From Pseudooceanicola spongiae (GTDB taxonomy: Bacteria > Pseudomonadota > Alphaproteobacteria > Rhodobacterales > Rhodobacteraceae), in contig NZ_CP045201.1 in assembly GCF_014899185.1 (NCBI RefSeq), forward strand, positions 1,534,501 to 1,598,500: a DNA stretch of 64,000 bases, given 5' to 3'. The translations under genes and the position numbers were made by a program. Below, in pieces: positions 26,273-35,161 of the stretch. Numbering within the stretch: the first letter of the stretch is position 1; each line of letters opens with the position of its first letter. The notes below the pieces were generated by a model. The model did not search any database. It was given only the letters and a program-made list of their open reading frames with translations, and was not told where the DNA came from.

Positions 26273-27233
26273 GCCAACACACACACCCAAACCCGTCGCC
26301 CCCACAGGCGCGACCCTCGCCGGTGGCCCCCTGCCCGAGCCGATGCCCTCCGCCCCGCCGCGCAGCCAGTGGGTCGACGTCTGGCACCAGTTCCGCCACC
26401 ACAAGGGCGCCATGGCCGGTGGCATCGTCTTCCTGTTCATCGTGCTGGCGGTGTTTCTTGGCCCCTACCTCTGGGATCTCGACCCCTCCAAGATCGACTT
26501 CCGCGCCCGGAACAACGGCCCCACCTGGGCGCATCCCTTCGGCACCGACCAGCTGGGGCGCGACATGATGGCCCGGCTGATGGCGGGCGGTCAGGTCTCG
26601 CTCGCCGTCGGCATCACCGCGATGCTGCTGGCGCTGTTCCTCGGCTCGCTCGTCGGGATTCTGGCGGGCTACTTCCGCCGCCTCGACAACATCCTGATGC
26701 GGATCACCGACCTGTTCCTCGCCCTGCCGCTGCTGCCGCTGCTGCTGGTCATGGTGCTGCTGTTCCGCGAGCCGCTCTCGGCCACCTTCGGGATCGAGAC
26801 GGGGATCTTCATCCTCATCGTCACCGCCATCGGCGTCACCTCCTGGATGCCGACCGCGCGGATCGTGCGCGGCGATGTCCTGGCCCTGAAGGAGCGCGAG
26901 TTCGTGCTGGCCGCGCGCTCCATCGGCACCACGAACCTCATGATGATCCTGCGCCACATCCTGCCCAACGTGATCTCGCCCATCGTCGTCTCGGCCACGC
27001 TGGGGATCGCCAATGCCATCATCACCGAGAGCGCGCTTTCCTTCCTCGGCCTCGGCTTTCCGCCGGACTTTCCGACCTGGGGGCGGCTGCTGTTCGACGC
27101 CGTTGACTACATGCAGCAAAACCCCGAGCGCGTGGTCATGCCCGGCATCGCGATCTCGCTGACGGTGCTGTCGGTGAACTATCTCGGGGACGGGCTGCGT
27201 GATGCCCTCGACCCGCGTATCCGCGGCCGCTAA
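26265..27233 (+). CDS. dppC: Peptide ABC transporter permease (DppC-type)
   Basis: 322 residues with a Pro-rich cytosolic N-terminus, then HHKGAMAGGIVFLFIVLAVF, HPFGTDQLGRDMMARLMAGG and the EAA loop REFVLAARSIGTTNLMMILRHILPN, and the family C-terminus NYLGDGLRDALDPRIRGR. It pairs with the DppB-type protein to form the channel. The start lies inside the end of the preceding gene. A strong hairpin follows the stop. Confidence 0.9.
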   Translation: MTEPTHTPKPVAPTGATLAGGPLPEPMPSAPPRSQWVDVWHQFRHHKGAMAGGIVFLFIVLAVFLGPYLWDLDPSKIDFRARNNGPTWAHPFGTDQLGRDMMARLMAGGQVSLAVGITAMLLALFLGSLVGILAGYFRRLDNILMRITDLFLALPLLPLLLVMVLLFREPLSATFGIETGIFILIVTAIGVTSWMPTARIVRGDVLALKEREFVLAARSIGTTNLMMILRHILPNVISPIVVSATLGIANAIITESALSFLGLGFPPDFPTWGRLLFDAVDYMQQNPERVVMPGIAISLTVLSVNYLGDGLRDALDPRIRGR

Positions 27234-27248
27234 GGTCCCGCTCAATTC

Positions 27249-27279
27249 CCCCGCCGCCCGCACAGGCGGCGGGGTCCTT
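27249..27279 (+). terminator. Hairpin ending the peptide-permease operon
   Basis: A ten-base perfect stem CCCCGCCGCC / GGCGGCGGGG with loop CGCACA, then TCCTT. The T-tract is weak, but it lies 15 bp past the dppC stop and before the EamA gene. Confidence 0.55.
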
Positions 27280-27294
27280 CAGAGACGAGGCCCC

Positions 27295-28185
27295 ATGTCC
27301 CACCGCGACTACTACGCCGGCATCGCGCTGCGCCTGCTCTCTGCCTTCCTTATCACCGCCATGTCCGCCGCCGTCCACGGCGTCGCCGCCACGGTCCCTG
27401 TCGGGCAGATCATGTTCTGGCGCTCGGCCATCGCGCTGATCCCGATCCTTGGCTACATGGCCTGGCGCGGCAACTTCCCCGCCGCCCTGCTCAGCCGCTA
27501 CCCCCGCCTGCACGCCACACGCGGATTGCTCGGCGCGGTGTCGATGGCACTGTCCTTCCTGTCGCTGGCCTATCTGCCGGTCGCCAACGCCCAGGCGCTG
27601 GCCTACCTCGCCCCCGTCCTCAGCCTGCCCATGGCCGCCTTCCTGCTGCGCGAGAAACTCTCCGCCCCCATCATCGCCGCCGTAGCCTTGGGCTTTGCAG
27701 GCGTCATCGCCCTCTTGTGGGAGGCGCTGGACATGCCCGGCGAGGGCGCGCTGATCGGTGTTGCTGCAGGCCTCGCCTATGCCTTCACCATGGCCTTCGT
27801 GCGGGTCCACACCAAACGGATGACCGTGACCGAAAGCTCCTCCACCATCGCCTTCTACTTTGCAGTCGTCGCGGCCCTTGTCGGCCTTGCCACCCTGCCC
27901 TTCGGCTGGGTGGCGCTGGACGGCACGCACTATGTCTGGCTGATCCTCGCAGGCCTGCTCGGCGGCATCGGCCATATCGTCTCGAACGAGGCGACGGCCC
28001 GCGCGCCGGTCAGCACGCTGGCCCCGTTCGATTTCACCGGGCTGATCTGGGCGCTCGGCTTCGATCTGATCCTCTTCGCGACCTTCCCCGGCCCGCTCGG
28101 CCTTGTCGGGGTTGCAGCGATCACCGCCGCCGCGCTTCTGGTGACCTTCGCGGGCCATCCCAGACGCATCGCGCCGGGGAAATAG
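27295..28185 (+). CDS. EamA/DMT family transporter
   Basis: A 296-residue inner-membrane protein with about ten hydrophobic segments forming two EamA repeats: first repeat from ALRLLSAFLITAMSAAVHG to AFLLREKLSAPIIAAVALGFAGV, second from GVAAGLAYAFTMAFVRV to the C-terminus. The family exports metabolites, amino acids or unknown solutes; the substrate cannot be read from sequence. The ATG at 27295 has GAGACGAGG upstream. It is convergent with the DUF3422 gene. Confidence 0.85.
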   Translation: MSHRDYYAGIALRLLSAFLITAMSAAVHGVAATVPVGQIMFWRSAIALIPILGYMAWRGNFPAALLSRYPRLHATRGLLGAVSMALSFLSLAYLPVANAQALAYLAPVLSLPMAAFLLREKLSAPIIAAVALGFAGVIALLWEALDMPGEGALIGVAAGLAYAFTMAFVRVHTKRMTVTESSSTIAFYFAVVAALVGLATLPFGWVALDGTHYVWLILAGLLGGIGHIVSNEATARAPVSTLAPFDFTGLIWALGFDLILFATFPGPLGLVGVAAITAAALLVTFAGHPRRIAPGK

Positions 28186-28190
28186 CCGCG

Positions 28191-29468
28191 CTAATGCAGC
28201 TTCTTGCGAATGCTGCGGATCACCCACCAGACCGCCAGCACCACAAAGGGCGTGATCATCGCCAGCAGCATCCCCTTGCTCAGATGCGTGGCGTCCGCCA
28301 GCGGGTAGGACAGATAGCCCACCAGCGACACCGCGTAATAGCTGATCGCCACCACCGACAGCCCCTCGACCGTCTGTTGCAGGCGCAGCTGCGCATCGGC
28401 CCGCCGGTCCATGCTCTCCAGCAGCGCCTGGTTCTGCGCGCTGCGCTCGACATCGACACGCGTGCGCAGCAACTCGCCCGCGCGGATCGCCCGCGGTGAC
28501 ATCGCCGCCATCCGCGCCTCGCTGGCGCGCACGGTGCGCATCGCCGGATCGTAGCGGCGCATCATGAACTCGACAAAGGTCTGACGCCCGTGAAAGCGTT
28601 CCTCGCGCAGCATCGCCACACGTTCGCGCAGGATCGCCTCATAGGCCTTGGTGGCGGCCAGCCGATAGGCCGCCTTCGCCGCCATATCCTCCACCTCCGC
28701 CGAGACACTCAGCAGGCTGCGCAGCGTCTCCTCCGAGCGGGTCGCGCCATCGCGCATTGCCCCGATCAGCCGTGTCAGTTCAGCATCCAGCCGCACCATT
28801 TCCGGGTCCAGTTCGCGCACCCGCGCAAGGCCCAGCATCGACATGGCACGATAGGTCTCGATTTCGCACAGCCGCTGCACCACCCGCCCGATCCGCCGTG
28901 TGCCGATCCCTTCGTTGGTGAAGACCGAAAACCGCAGATGCCCCGCCGGGTCGATCCGGAAATCCCCCGCGATGATGGCATCCCGCTCAATCGCATGCGA
29001 GATCGCCAGACTTTCGCCGACGAACCAGTCCTCGATCTGGCGTTGCACCGTCGCCTCGCCCGCGCTCGGCTCGACCCGCAACAGCACCGAGGTGATACGT
29101 TTGCCCGGGGCCTGCGCCAGCCAGTTGGGCGGAAACACATCGAACTCCGCCGGATCAAAGGCGCGCGGCAGGATCGAGTTGGTGAAGACCGTATAGGTGA
29201 CGAACTCGGTATGGCTCTCCCACTTCAGCATGTGCCGCCCGATCTCGCCCGACCAATGGGTCGCGCCCGGTTGCGGATGCGGCGCGCCGTGCCGGTCCAG
29301 CAGATCGATCAGATGCGCCCGCTCGGCCTCGCGGTCGCGCGCGGCGTCGGGGCCATCGGATTTCAGCGCCAGAAAGGCAACGCTGCAGGGCGAGTTCAGC
29401 GTCGGAAAGGGCCGCGCGTGCAGCTCATTGACCAGAGGATAGCGCAGAGGGTGATCTTGCAGGGGCAT
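28191..29468 (-). CDS. DUF3422 family membrane protein
   Basis: 425 residues. The N-terminus (YPLVNELHARPFPTLNSPC, a repeated feature of the family) leads into a soluble domain and an alpha-helical region. Two predicted membrane helices close the protein (LSVVAISYYAVSLVGYL and GMLLAMITPFVVLAVWW), followed by a basic tail RSIRKKLH. It is widespread in alpha- and betaproteobacteria, without known function; the layout is akin to CorA-like helical proteins with C-terminal anchors, though I see no GMN motif. One of the three phased arrays lies about 155 bp upstream. Confidence 0.85.
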   Translation of the reverse strand: MPLQDHPLRYPLVNELHARPFPTLNSPCSVAFLALKSDGPDAARDREAERAHLIDLLDRHGAPHPQPGATHWSGEIGRHMLKWESHTEFVTYTVFTNSILPRAFDPAEFDVFPPNWLAQAPGKRITSVLLRVEPSAGEATVQRQIEDWFVGESLAISHAIERDAIIAGDFRIDPAGHLRFSVFTNEGIGTRRIGRVVQRLCEIETYRAMSMLGLARVRELDPEMVRLDAELTRLIGAMRDGATRSEETLRSLLSVSAEVEDMAAKAAYRLAATKAYEAILRERVAMLREERFHGRQTFVEFMMRRYDPAMRTVRASEARMAAMSPRAIRAGELLRTRVDVERSAQNQALLESMDRRADAQLRLQQTVEGLSVVAISYYAVSLVGYLSYPLADATHLSKGMLLAMITPFVVLAVWWVIRSIRKKLH

Positions 29469-29622
29469 GGGGCAGCAGTCCGTCTGAAAGGCGTTCGCAA
29501 TGCTGTTAGACCCGAGAGCCGCCCCTGAAAAGGCAATTATTAATATTTTTCAACATGTTAGCGGAATACATTGGTATACCGCTGCCACAAAGGGCACCGC
29601 CAGAGATTTGCGCCAAAAACGC

Positions 29623-29670
29623 ACCGTTCAGTTACCGTTCAAATACCGACCGGATACCGACCGGATACCG
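29623..29670 (-). repeat. 11-bp phased ACCG/CGGT array, copy 2
   Basis: ACCG begins at 29623, 29634, 29645, 29656 and 29667: five units exactly 11 bp apart, the last three inside ATACCGAC. The left flank GCGCCAAAAACGCACCG is shared with copy 3 (as its reverse complement). In the direction of the flanking minus-strand genes the array follows the pntB terminator and precedes the DUF3422 gene. Confidence 0.75.
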
Positions 29671-29731
29671 ACATCCCGATCTGGCGGTTTCAGGCCCCCC
29701 ACCGTCAGAGCCGAGACCTGCCCCAGACGCA

Positions 29732-29760
29732 AAAAGGGCGACCCCGAGGGCCGCCCTTTT
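29732..29760 (-). terminator. Rho-independent terminator of pntAB
   Basis: Stem AAAAGGGCG / CGCCCTTTT with an inner CCC / GGG, giving a T-tract on minus just 23 bp after the pntB stop. A-rich and T-rich flanks make it usable from both sides. Confidence 0.75.
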
Positions 29761-29782
29761 GCCGTTTCAACAGAGGACCGGA

Positions 29783-31216
29783 TCAGGAGATCTTGGTCAG
29801 CAGCTCATCCAGCGATTTCTTGGCGTCGCCGTAGAACATGCGGGTATTTTCCTTGTAGAACAACGGGTTCTCGATCCCGGAATAGCCCGTGCCCTGGCCC
29901 CGTTTGGAGACGATGACCTGCTTGGCCTTCCAGCACTCCAACACCGGCATGCCAGCGATGGGGCTGTTGGGATCTTCCTGCGCCGCAGGGTTCACGATGT
30001 CGTTCGACCCGATCACGATCGCCACGTCGGTGGAGGGGAAATCTTCATTGATTTCATCCATTTCCAAGACGATATCGTAGGGAACCTTGGCCTCGGCCAG
30101 CAGCACGTTCATGTGCCCAGGCAGACGCCCGGCGACCGGGTGAATGGCGAAACGCACGTTCTTGCCCTTGGCCCGCAGCTTCTTCGTCAGCTCGGAGACC
30201 GACTGCTGCGCCTGCGCCACCGCCATGCCGTAGCCCGGAATGATGATGATGCTGTCGGCCTCGTCCAGCGCGGCTGCAACACCGTCGGCGTCGATGGCAA
30301 TCTGTTCGCCCTCGACCTCCATCGCCGGGCCCGAGGTGCCGCCGAAGCCGCCCAGAATGACCGAAACAAAGCTCCGGTTCATCGCTTTGCACATGATATA
30401 GCTGAGGATGGCACCCGACGACCCAACCAGTGCCCCGACCACGATCAGCAAATCGTTCGACATCGAAAAGCCGATCGCCGCTGCCGCCCAGCCGGAATAG
30501 CTGTTGAGCATGGAAACCACGACAGGCATGTCCGCGCCGCCGATACCCATGATCAGGTGATAGCCGACAAACAGCGCCGCCAGTGTCATGATGAACAGCG
30601 GGAAAAAGCCACCGGTGTTGAAGTACCAGATCAGGCAGAGAACCGAGAGCACAGCTGCAGCCGCGTTCAGCATATGACCGCCCGGCAGTTTCGTCGCCTT
30701 GGTGTTCACCTTGCCCGCCAGCTTGCCATAGGCAACCACCGAACCGGTGAACGTCACGGCACCGATGAAGATACCAAGGAACAGCTCAACCCGAAGAATG
30801 TTCTGCTCGACCAGTGTCTTATGCGCCAGAAGCTCGGCGAAGCCATGCAGGCCGACACGCGCCGCCGGGTCCATCGCCAGCACATGGTTCAGCTCAAAAT
30901 GCGCGTTGAACCCGACGAACACCGCCGCCAGACCGACCAGCGAGTGCATCGCCGCGACCAGTTGCGGCATCTCTGTCATCTGCACACGGGTGGCGACGAA
31001 AAAGCCGATGATGCCGCCCGCCGCGATCAGGATGACCGAGAGCAGCCAGAGGCCCGATCCCGGACCGATGAGTGTTGCAAAAACCGCAAGCGCCATGCCC
31101 GCGATCCCGTACCAGACCGCTCTTTTCGCGCTCTCCTGCCCCGAAAGGCCGCCGAGCGCGAGGATGAAGAGGACTGCCGCGACCACATAGGCCGCTGTCG
31201 TGAAGCCGAATTCCAT
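29783..31216 (-). CDS. pntB: Proton-translocating NAD(P) transhydrogenase, beta subunit
   Basis: A 477-residue protein with about eight or nine N-terminal membrane helices (from [19 protein letters not shown]) and a C-terminal NADP-binding domain III. Domain III shows the NADP site in [35 protein letters not shown], and [25 protein letters not shown]. It couples hydride transfer from NADH to NADP with proton entry, supplying NADPH. AAGGAGG lies before the ATG, 13 bp after the pntA stop. Confidence 0.95.
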   Translation of the reverse strand: MEFGFTTAAYVVAAVLFILALGGLSGQESAKRAVWYGIAGMALAVFATLIGPGSGLWLLSVILIAAGGIIGFFVATRVQMTEMPQLVAAMHSLVGLAAVFVGFNAHFELNHVLAMDPAARVGLHGFAELLAHKTLVEQNILRVELFLGIFIGAVTFTGSVVAYGKLAGKVNTKATKLPGGHMLNAAAAVLSVLCLIWYFNTGGFFPLFIMTLAALFVGYHLIMGIGGADMPVVVSMLNSYSGWAAAAIGFSMSNDLLIVVGALVGSSGAILSYIMCKAMNRSFVSVILGGFGGTSGPAMEVEGEQIAIDADGVAAALDEADSIIIIPGYGMAVAQAQQSVSELTKKLRAKGKNVRFAIHPVAGRLPGHMNVLLAEAKVPYDIVLEMDEINEDFPSTDVAIVIGSNDIVNPAAQEDPNSPIAGMPVLECWKAKQVIVSKRGQGTGYSGIENPLFYKENTRMFYGDAKKSLDELLTKIS

Positions 31217-31229
31217 TGATCAGACCTCC

Positions 31230-32804
31230 TTACGATTTCTGGAACATGGCGAGCATGCGCCGGGTGACGAGGAAGCCGCCGAAGATGTTGATTCCGGCCA
31301 TGAAAACCGACAACGCCCCAAGCACGATCACGATCCAGGAGCCAGAGCCGATCTGCATGACAGCGCCCAGAATGATGATCGAGGAGATCGCATTGGTCAC
31401 AGCCATCAGCGGTGTGTGCAGCGAATGCGACACGTTCCAGATCACCTGGAAGCCGATGAAGACCGACAGCACGAAGACGATGAAGTGCTGCATGAAGCTC
31501 GCCGGCGCGACAAGGCCGACACCAAGCAGCAGCACCGCACCGATGACCAGAAGACCGACCTGGTTGCGCGTTTGCTTCTTGAAGGCGGCGATCTCCACGG
31601 CACGTTTTTCCTCGTGCGTGAGTTCTTTCACCTTCTCCTTGGGTTTCTGCGCAGCGATCGCCTTGATCTTGAGCGGCGGAGGCGGAAACGTGATCTCTCC
31701 GCCGCGGGTCACCGTGGCCGAGCGGATCACATCATCTTCCATGTTGTGGTTGATGACGCCGTCCTTGCCCGGCGTCAGATCCGCCAGCAAGTGCCTGATA
31801 TTTGTGGAATAAAGGCTCGATGCCTGTGCGGCCATCCGGCTGGGGAAGTCGGTGTAGCCGATGATGGTCACGCCATTGTCGGTCATGACCTTCTCATCCG
31901 GCACGGTGCCTTCAACGTTGCCGCCCCGCTCAGCTGCGAGGTCGATGATGACCGAGCCGCGCTTCATCGAGGCAACCATATCGGCCAGCCAGAGCTTGGG
32001 TGCATCGCGGTTGGGGATCAGCGCCGTGGTGATGACGATGTCGATATCGGGCGCGATCTCGCGGAACTTGGCCAGCTGCGCTTCACGGAATTCCGGTGAG
32101 GAAACAGACGCATAGCCGCCCGTTTCCGCCCCGTCCTTCTGCGCTTCCTCAAAGTCGAGGTAGACGAACTGGGCGCCCATGCTCTCGACTTGCTCGGCCA
32201 CTTCGGGGCGCACGTCAAAGGCGTAGGTAATCGCACCGAGGGACGTCGCCGCCCCGATCGCCGCCAGACCAGCAACGCCAGCACCGACGACCAGGACCTT
32301 GGCCGGGGGCACCTTGCCCGCCGCCGTGATCTGGCCCGTGAAGAAGCGACCAAAGTTGTTACCGGCCTCGATCACAGCGCGATAGCCGGCGATGTTTGCC
32401 ATCGAGGACAGCGCATCCATCTTCTGCGCACGGCTGATACGGGGGACCATTTCCATGGCCATGACCGTCGCACCCTGCTCCTTGCACAGCTCCAGCAGCT
32501 CGGTGTTGCCGGCCGGGTTGAAGAAGCTGATCAGCGTCTGCGCGGGCGTCAGCATGCGGGCTTCGTCATCGCTCGGCGCGCGCACCTTGGCGATCACGTC
32601 GACAGCGGCAAACAGTGCGGCTTCGTCCGCAACCACGGTGACGCCCGCAGCAGTGTAGGCTTCATCCGCGAAACCAGCGACGGTGCCCGCCCCGGTCTCA
32701 ACAAAACATTCGTGTCCCAGCTTCTGCAACTGCAGCGCGGAGTCTGGCGTCATCGCGACGCGTGCCTCACCTGCGAACACTTCTTTTGGCGATCCGATTT
32801 TCAC
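31230..32804 (-). CDS. pntA: Proton-translocating NAD(P) transhydrogenase, alpha subunit
   Basis: 524 residues. Domain I binds NAD(H): IGSPKEVFAGEARVAMTPDS at the N-terminus, GAGVAGLAAIGAATSLGA dinucleotide fold, and the mobile loop around YASVSSPEF. Domain II has four C-terminal helices (VGLLVIGAVLLLGVGLV onward). This is the long single-chain alpha form, not the split alpha1/alpha2 form found in some alphaproteobacteria. I choose GTG at 32804 because AGGGGA is eight to nine bases upstream; an ATG eight codons earlier lacks a good site. Operon with pntB. Confidence 0.93.
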   Translation of the reverse strand: MKIGSPKEVFAGEARVAMTPDSALQLQKLGHECFVETGAGTVAGFADEAYTAAGVTVVADEAALFAAVDVIAKVRAPSDDEARMLTPAQTLISFFNPAGNTELLELCKEQGATVMAMEMVPRISRAQKMDALSSMANIAGYRAVIEAGNNFGRFFTGQITAAGKVPPAKVLVVGAGVAGLAAIGAATSLGAITYAFDVRPEVAEQVESMGAQFVYLDFEEAQKDGAETGGYASVSSPEFREAQLAKFREIAPDIDIVITTALIPNRDAPKLWLADMVASMKRGSVIIDLAAERGGNVEGTVPDEKVMTDNGVTIIGYTDFPSRMAAQASSLYSTNIRHLLADLTPGKDGVINHNMEDDVIRSATVTRGGEITFPPPPLKIKAIAAQKPKEKVKELTHEEKRAVEIAAFKKQTRNQVGLLVIGAVLLLGVGLVAPASFMQHFIVFVLSVFIGFQVIWNVSHSLHTPLMAVTNAISSIIILGAVMQIGSGSWIVIVLGALSVFMAGINIFGGFLVTRRMLAMFQKS

Positions 32805-32841
32805 CTGTGTCGTCCCCCTTTTGAACAACTGGCTAAAATTT

Positions 32842-32862
32842 CGCCGGGGAAAACCCCCGGCG
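32842..32862 (-). promoter_or_regulatory. Leader hairpin upstream of pntA
   Basis: CGCCGGGG / CCCCGGCG (eight-base perfect stem, five-base loop), with AAATTTTAG following on the pntA strand, about 38 bp before the pntA start. It could be a weak attenuator or an mRNA-protecting stem. Confidence 0.4.
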
Positions 32863-33320
32863 CCTCCTAGTCAGCATCGCGCAATATTATTGCGTTTCGG
32901 CTGTAGTGGATTTGCCTGCTATGACCTGCCGAGTCAAACCCATCGATGTGTGTTTTGCGCCTATGTTGCGAATTCTGTTCGAATATTTCGCCAGATGCGC
33001 GCGCCTCCGGAGCAGATGAAGCGTTTGTCCCGCGCGCAAATCAAGCGCTTATTGCATGGTAGCGCCAACACGGCTGTCCGTTTCAAAACGCCCTGTGCAG
33101 CCCAGCAACAGCACCGGCACTCCGAGATCGAAATCCGCTGACGAGCTCGGCCTTGCGCACTGATCTTGCCGCGCACCATCCAATCCTGTCCATTCGACCA
33201 TATCAACCCGGCGGCACAATACCAGCGCCATCACCTGAACACCGACGCGGCATCGTCATTGGGCCTCCGCACTGCACGGACTTGCACCGCACAGACAAGC
33301 GGCTATGGTTCACCCGTATT

Positions 33321-33337
33321 GCGGAATGATATTCCGC
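33321..33337. promoter_or_regulatory. Palindromic operator upstream of SDR gene
   Basis: GCGGAATGATATTCCGC has perfect seven-base arms around GAT. It ends 22 bp before the ATG of the SDR gene, directly ahead of its ribosome site, where a repressor would block transcription. No regulator gene is next to it. Confidence 0.55.
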
Positions 33338-33359
33338 TAAAATCTGGGAGGAGTGAGGA

Positions 33360-34109
33360 ATGCTGCAGGGCAAACACGCCATCGTTACAGGCGGCGGCAC
33401 CGGCATCGGTCTGGCCATTGCGCGGTCACTGGCAGACGCCGGCGCGCAAGTCACCATTACAGGCCGCCGCGCCGACGTGCTGAAAGAGGTGGCAGAGCCG
33501 GGCATGTTCGCCCTGCCGATGGACGTCAGCGACGAGGCCTCGGTGCGTGAGGGGATGGCAAGCGCCGTCGCGGCCCGTGGCCCGATCCAGATCTGCGTGG
33601 CGAATGCCGGCATTGCCGAGGGGCGCAAGCTGCAAAAGACCTCCTCAGAGTTCTGGCGCAAGATCATGGCGACCAATCTGGATGGCTGCTTTTACACGGT
33701 GCGCGAAAGCCTGGAATCGATGACCACGACCGACTGGGGGCGTGTGATCGCCATATCCTCGATCGCCGGATTGCGCGGTGCTCCGGGGGCTGGCGCCTAT
33801 GCCGCCTCGAAACACGGGGTGATCGGCATGATGCGTTCGTTCGCGGAGGATTTTCTGGGCGGACCGATTACCTTCAATTCGATCTGTCCGGGCTATGTCG
33901 ATACGCCCATCGTGACGCGCAATACCGATGCCATCTCCAAACGTGCGGGCGTGTCTGAAGAGGAGGCGCGCAACATGATGATCAACATGAACCGCCACAA
34001 GCGCCTGATCTCACCTGAGGAAGTTGCTGCAACCGCGCTCTGGCTGTGCAACCCGCTGATCGAAAGCGTGAATGGTACGGAAATCCGGATCGCAGGCGGC
34101 CAGCTCTAG
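33360..34109 (+). CDS. Short-chain dehydrogenase/reductase
   Basis: A 249-residue classical SDR. TGGGTGIG is the cofactor-binding Gly motif, NAG is at CVANAGIAEG, the catalytic Ser is in IAISSIAG, and YAASK carries the Tyr and Lys. ITGRRADV after the second strand contains basic residues that favour NADP(H). The C-terminus (NGTEIRIAGGQL) resembles 3-oxoacyl-CoA/ACP reductase-type members, but the substrate is unknown. The ATG at 33360 follows GGGAGGAG. The stop shares CTAG with the stop of the convergent gene. Confidence 0.87.
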   Translation: MLQGKHAIVTGGGTGIGLAIARSLADAGAQVTITGRRADVLKEVAEPGMFALPMDVSDEASVREGMASAVAARGPIQICVANAGIAEGRKLQKTSSEFWRKIMATNLDGCFYTVRESLESMTTTDWGRVIAISSIAGLRGAPGAGAYAASKHGVIGMMRSFAEDFLGGPITFNSICPGYVDTPIVTRNTDAISKRAGVSEEEARNMMINMNRHKRLISPEEVAATALWLCNPLIESVNGTEIRIAGGQL

Positions 34110-34885
34110 GCGGACCTAAGGACAGGGATCGCCCGACGCCCGGCATGCCAGGCGCGGGCGGCCTCGCCCAGACCTTCGAAAAGAGGGCGCGATACGGGAT
34201 CATGGGCCGCGTTGTATTCCGGATGCCACTGCACGGCGAGGGTATAGCCCGGCGCCCCCTCGACATAGGCGGCCTCAGGCGTGCCATCGGGCGCCCGGCC
34301 ATCGATTACAAAGCGCTTCCCCGGCGTGATGACGCCCTGACCGTGTAGCGTATTCGTCATGACCTCAGACGCGCCCATCACACGGTGGAACACCCCGCCC
34401 TCGGTAAAGGTCACCTTGTGGCGCAAGGCGAATTTTTCCTCAATCGTGCCATCCGGGGGCATACGGTGGTTCAAACGCCCCGGCAAATTGCGGATCTCAG
34501 GGTGCAAGGTCGACCCCATGGCAACCGCAACCTCTTGAAAGCCACGGCAAATTCCAAGAAACGGCTGGCCCCGTTCAACGCAGGCACGCACAAGTGGCAG
34601 AGTGATCGCATCGCGCGCCCTGTCAAAAGTGCCATGGGCCTCTGTCTCTTCATCGCCATATTCCGAGGGGTGCACATTGGGGCGACCGCCCGTCAGCACG
34701 AAGGCATCGAAGGTCTCAAGAAGCTCCTCCACCGACACCAGACCGGGGTCTGCCGGGATCAAGGCAGGCAGACCGCCCGAGACATTCGCCACCGCTTCGG
34801 AGTTCATAACCCCGCCAGCGTGGGTTCTGTAGCTGCTGTCAACAACGTGAAGATTGGTGATGATGCCGATAAGGGGTCTTGTCAT
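34106..34885 (-). CDS. Gamma-glutamyl-GABA hydrolase-like class I amidotransferase
   Basis: A 259-residue protein of the PuuD/peptidase C26 group. The nucleophile is the Cys of LGICRGFQEV; the His-Glu pair is in VQWHPEYN; the oxyanion region is VLTGGRPNVHPSEYG. PuuD hydrolyses gamma-glutamyl-GABA in putrescine breakdown, but no other Puu genes are here. It could act on another gamma-glutamyl compound. It is convergent with the SDR with overlapping stops. Confidence 0.82.
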   Translation of the reverse strand: MTRPLIGIITNLHVVDSSYRTHAGGVMNSEAVANVSGGLPALIPADPGLVSVEELLETFDAFVLTGGRPNVHPSEYGDEETEAHGTFDRARDAITLPLVRACVERGQPFLGICRGFQEVAVAMGSTLHPEIRNLPGRLNHRMPPDGTIEEKFALRHKVTFTEGGVFHRVMGASEVMTNTLHGQGVITPGKRFVIDGRAPDGTPEAAYVEGAPGYTLAVQWHPEYNAAHDPVSRPLFEGLGEAARAWHAGRRAIPVLRSA

Positions 34886-35061
34886 GCTACGCCTCTAAGC
34901 TTGATCACTAACGTAATAGCGCAAGTCAGCAAATAAAACGGAAATCACTGTGCAGAGATGCACTGCCACCTTGCGCCGCTACGATTTCGGGCAGAACCAC
35001 CGTGGCTTACCCAGGCTAAAACGTGCATCCTTCCGCCGAATAACTACCATAGATTGCATCC

Positions 35062-35082
35062 GACCTTCCGGTGGGGAAGGTC
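35062..35082 (+). promoter_or_regulatory. Hairpin in the pepN leader
   Basis: GACCTTCC / GGAAGGTC, eight-base perfect stem with loop GGTGG, about 80 bp before the pepN start. The rest of the 276-bp gap (34886-35161) shows nothing I can assign. Confidence 0.35.
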
Positions 35083-35161
35083 CCTCTTGCGCTGCGCTTG
35101 CCCTTGCAATCCGGCCCGTGGCGGTGAAACTCGCGCGCAACACGACATGAGGACGAGTGAC

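Larger units (their letters stand above)
29469..29782. other. Non-coding stretch between DUF3422 and pntB
   Basis: 314 bp with no gene. From right to left it holds the pntB terminator (29732-29760), the phased ACCG array (29623-29670) and an AT-rich block near 29530-29565 that contains the palindrome AACATGTT. This is the likely promoter region of the DUF3422 gene. Confidence 0.6.
32805..33359. other. Non-coding stretch between pntA and SDR gene
   Basis: 555 bp of divergent intergenic DNA. On the pntA side is a leader hairpin (32842-32862); on the SDR side a perfect palindrome (33321-33337). Short reading frames in between (for example 32961-33206 on minus) have no ribosome site and odd Cys-rich composition, so I do not call them. 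I see no tRNA or known RNA here. Confidence 0.5.

Noticed and set aside
32961-33206. 81-residue frame on minus in the pntA-SDR gap
   Set aside because: No ribosome site, no recognisable motif, and Cys/Arg-heavy composition; an 81-residue frame is expected by chance here.
34886-35161. tRNA or small RNA in the gap before pepN
   Set aside because: One eight-base hairpin but no cloverleaf, no T-loop consensus and no T-tract.
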